This document shows positions 6,029 through 6,784 of a DNA stretch of 6,784 nucleotides, in pieces; the first letter of the stretch is position 1, and each line of letters starts with the position of its first letter. Origin of the DNA: Pseudomonadota bacterium. GTDB lineage: Bacteria > Hydrothermota > 32-111 > QNBC01. The stretch covers positions 1-6,784 of the forward strand of contig JAACEC010000063.1 in the NCBI GenBank assembly GCA_011682715.1, written 5' to 3'. The position numbers and the translations under genes are program-made. The notes beneath the pieces are model-generated. The model was not told the DNA's origin and did not search any database. It was given only the letters and a program-made list of their open reading frames with translations.

Positions 6029-6784
6029 AGCGTTTCACCAAATCGATTAAAAGCTGTTCCTGTCTCTCCCACACGAAAAGATCCCTGTATTTCATGGCAT
6101 TCTTTTTAAATTTACCGTAATTGTCCACGAGTATTTTTATAGACATTTTTATGCTTTTTACATCGGGAGGACATGAAATCCCGGCACCGGTTCTATTTGC
6201 AATTCTCTCTATCTCGGGGAGATCACTGCAAAGAAAGGGCATTCCCGTTCTTATGTATTGAAAAATCTTATTTGGCAGTCCCCATCGGTTGTTTTTAGAT
6301 TTACCTTCATTCAAAACAACCCCAACACCGTATTTTGATACTTCTGCCGGCAACCTTTCCATTGCCACAACCCCTCGAAATGTTATGTTTTCGACGCCTG
6401 AAGCGAGAGATTTCAGCCGATTCTCTAATTTCCCTCCCCCGATTATCGTGAGGCTGTATCCTCCTAATTCCTTAAATACTCTGACGAGTTGTTCCAACCC
6501 TCTATCTTTCATAAGGTTACCAACATAGCATACAGTCTTTCCGTTGCCCTTCGATACGGTATTCCACATATCCCTTGAGGGATAATTATAAAGAACCGTT
6601 GAACCTCTTTTTACTTTCTCTTTCACATACTTAGCAAGGGAATCGCTAACTGTAATTACGGAATTCGCATTTTTCAAAGTTATAAACTCGATTGTTTTCC
6701 AGAGAAATTTGACAAAATAATTCTGTTTTTCCTTCATCTCGCTTCCGATTTCGTGCATATCAAAAATAATCGGAATATTATATA
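6021..6784 (-). CDS. Glycosyltransferase family 4 (GT-B fold), N-terminus cut by window edge
   Basis: The frame is open to the right window edge. The residues before the first in-window Met (6758) read YNIPIIFD and lead into MHEIGSE, so that Met is internal. The D-x-HE pattern after a hydrophobic strand is common at the end of the GT4 acceptor domain's central sheet. The gene therefore begins outside the window, and about 250 residues of its C-terminal part are visible. These include ANSVITVSDSLAKYVKEK, a switch into the donor domain at TVCYVGNLMKDRGLEQLV, LTIIGGGKLENRL, and LPNKIFQYIRTGMPFLCSDLP. The last is the donor-binding stretch of the GT4 pattern, with Gln where many relatives have Glu or Asp. 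It overlaps the next glycosyltransferase by 8 bases, forming a co-transcribed pair that probably acts in sequence on one glycan (inference). Confidence 0.88.
   Translation of the reverse strand, partial: YNIPIIFDMHEIGSEMKEKQNYFVKFLWKTIEFITLKNANSVITVSDSLAKYVKEKVKRGSTVLYNYPSRDMWNTVSKGNGKTVCYVGNLMKDRGLEQLVRVFKELGGYSLTIIGGGKLENRLKSLASGVENITFRGVVAMERLPAEVSKYGVGVVLNEGKSKNNRWGLPNKIFQYIRTGMPFLCSDLPEIERIANRTGAGISCPPDVKSIKMSIKILVDNYGKFKKNAMKYRDLFVWERQEQLLIDLVKRYE

Noticed and set aside
6756..6758. ATG at 6758 as the start of the upstream glycosyltransferase
   Set aside because: The frame stays open to the window edge, and the preceding residues (IPIIFD) fit the conserved strand before D-x-HE, so this Met is internal.
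1..6784. A new defence, toxin-antitoxin or mobile system, prompted by the patatin gene
   Set aside because: Patatin effectors occur in antiphage systems such as CBASS, but there is no nucleotidyltransferase, ubiquitin-like transfer gene, integrase or inverted repeat here. This patatin is of the common RssA type beside housekeeping genes.

Overview
The window is 6,784 bases of AT-rich bacterial DNA. Every supportable gene lies on the minus strand, so transcription runs from high to low coordinates. Several genes have strong AAGGAGG-type ribosome binding sites and sit tightly packed or overlapping. The sequence does not fix the phylum. The gene families (Ppx/GppA phosphatase, patatin, RluA-type pseudouridine synthase, PhoU, Na/Pi cotransporter, GT4 glycosyltransferases) are widespread in bacteria. 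No RNA gene, IS element, CRISPR array or phage gene was found.

In transcription order there are three blocks. (1) Two GT-B fold glycosyltransferases (6784-6021, open at the window edge, and 6028-4838) overlap by 8 bases and look like the end of a surface polysaccharide or glycan cluster. (2) After a 222-base spacer with a good sigma-70-like promoter comes a phosphate pair: a Na+/phosphate cotransporter (4615-3497) and a PhoU-family protein (3494-2838), separated by 2 bases. A long imperfect hairpin follows the PhoU gene. (3) After a 106-base gap comes an RluA-family pseudouridine synthase (2731-1715), then a patatin-like phospholipase that overlaps it by 14 bases (1728-976), then a Ppx/GppA phosphatase (from about 862, running off the left edge).

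The most notable place is the patatin/Ppx junction. The patatin frame stops at 976, but the typical patatin C-terminus is encoded in the -1 frame from about position 1020 to 875. That same frame then runs without a stop into the Ppx/GppA domain. So this is one of three things: a single-base sequence error or mutation, a programmed frameshift, or a true patatin-Ppx fusion gene interrupted by a shift. A second one-base oddity sits at the presumed Ppx start.

The second and third blocks share a possible phosphate theme: Pi uptake, a Pi regulator, and polyphosphate or (p)ppGpp hydrolysis. This is inference from neighbourhood only, and nothing here amounts to a clearly new defence or mobile system.
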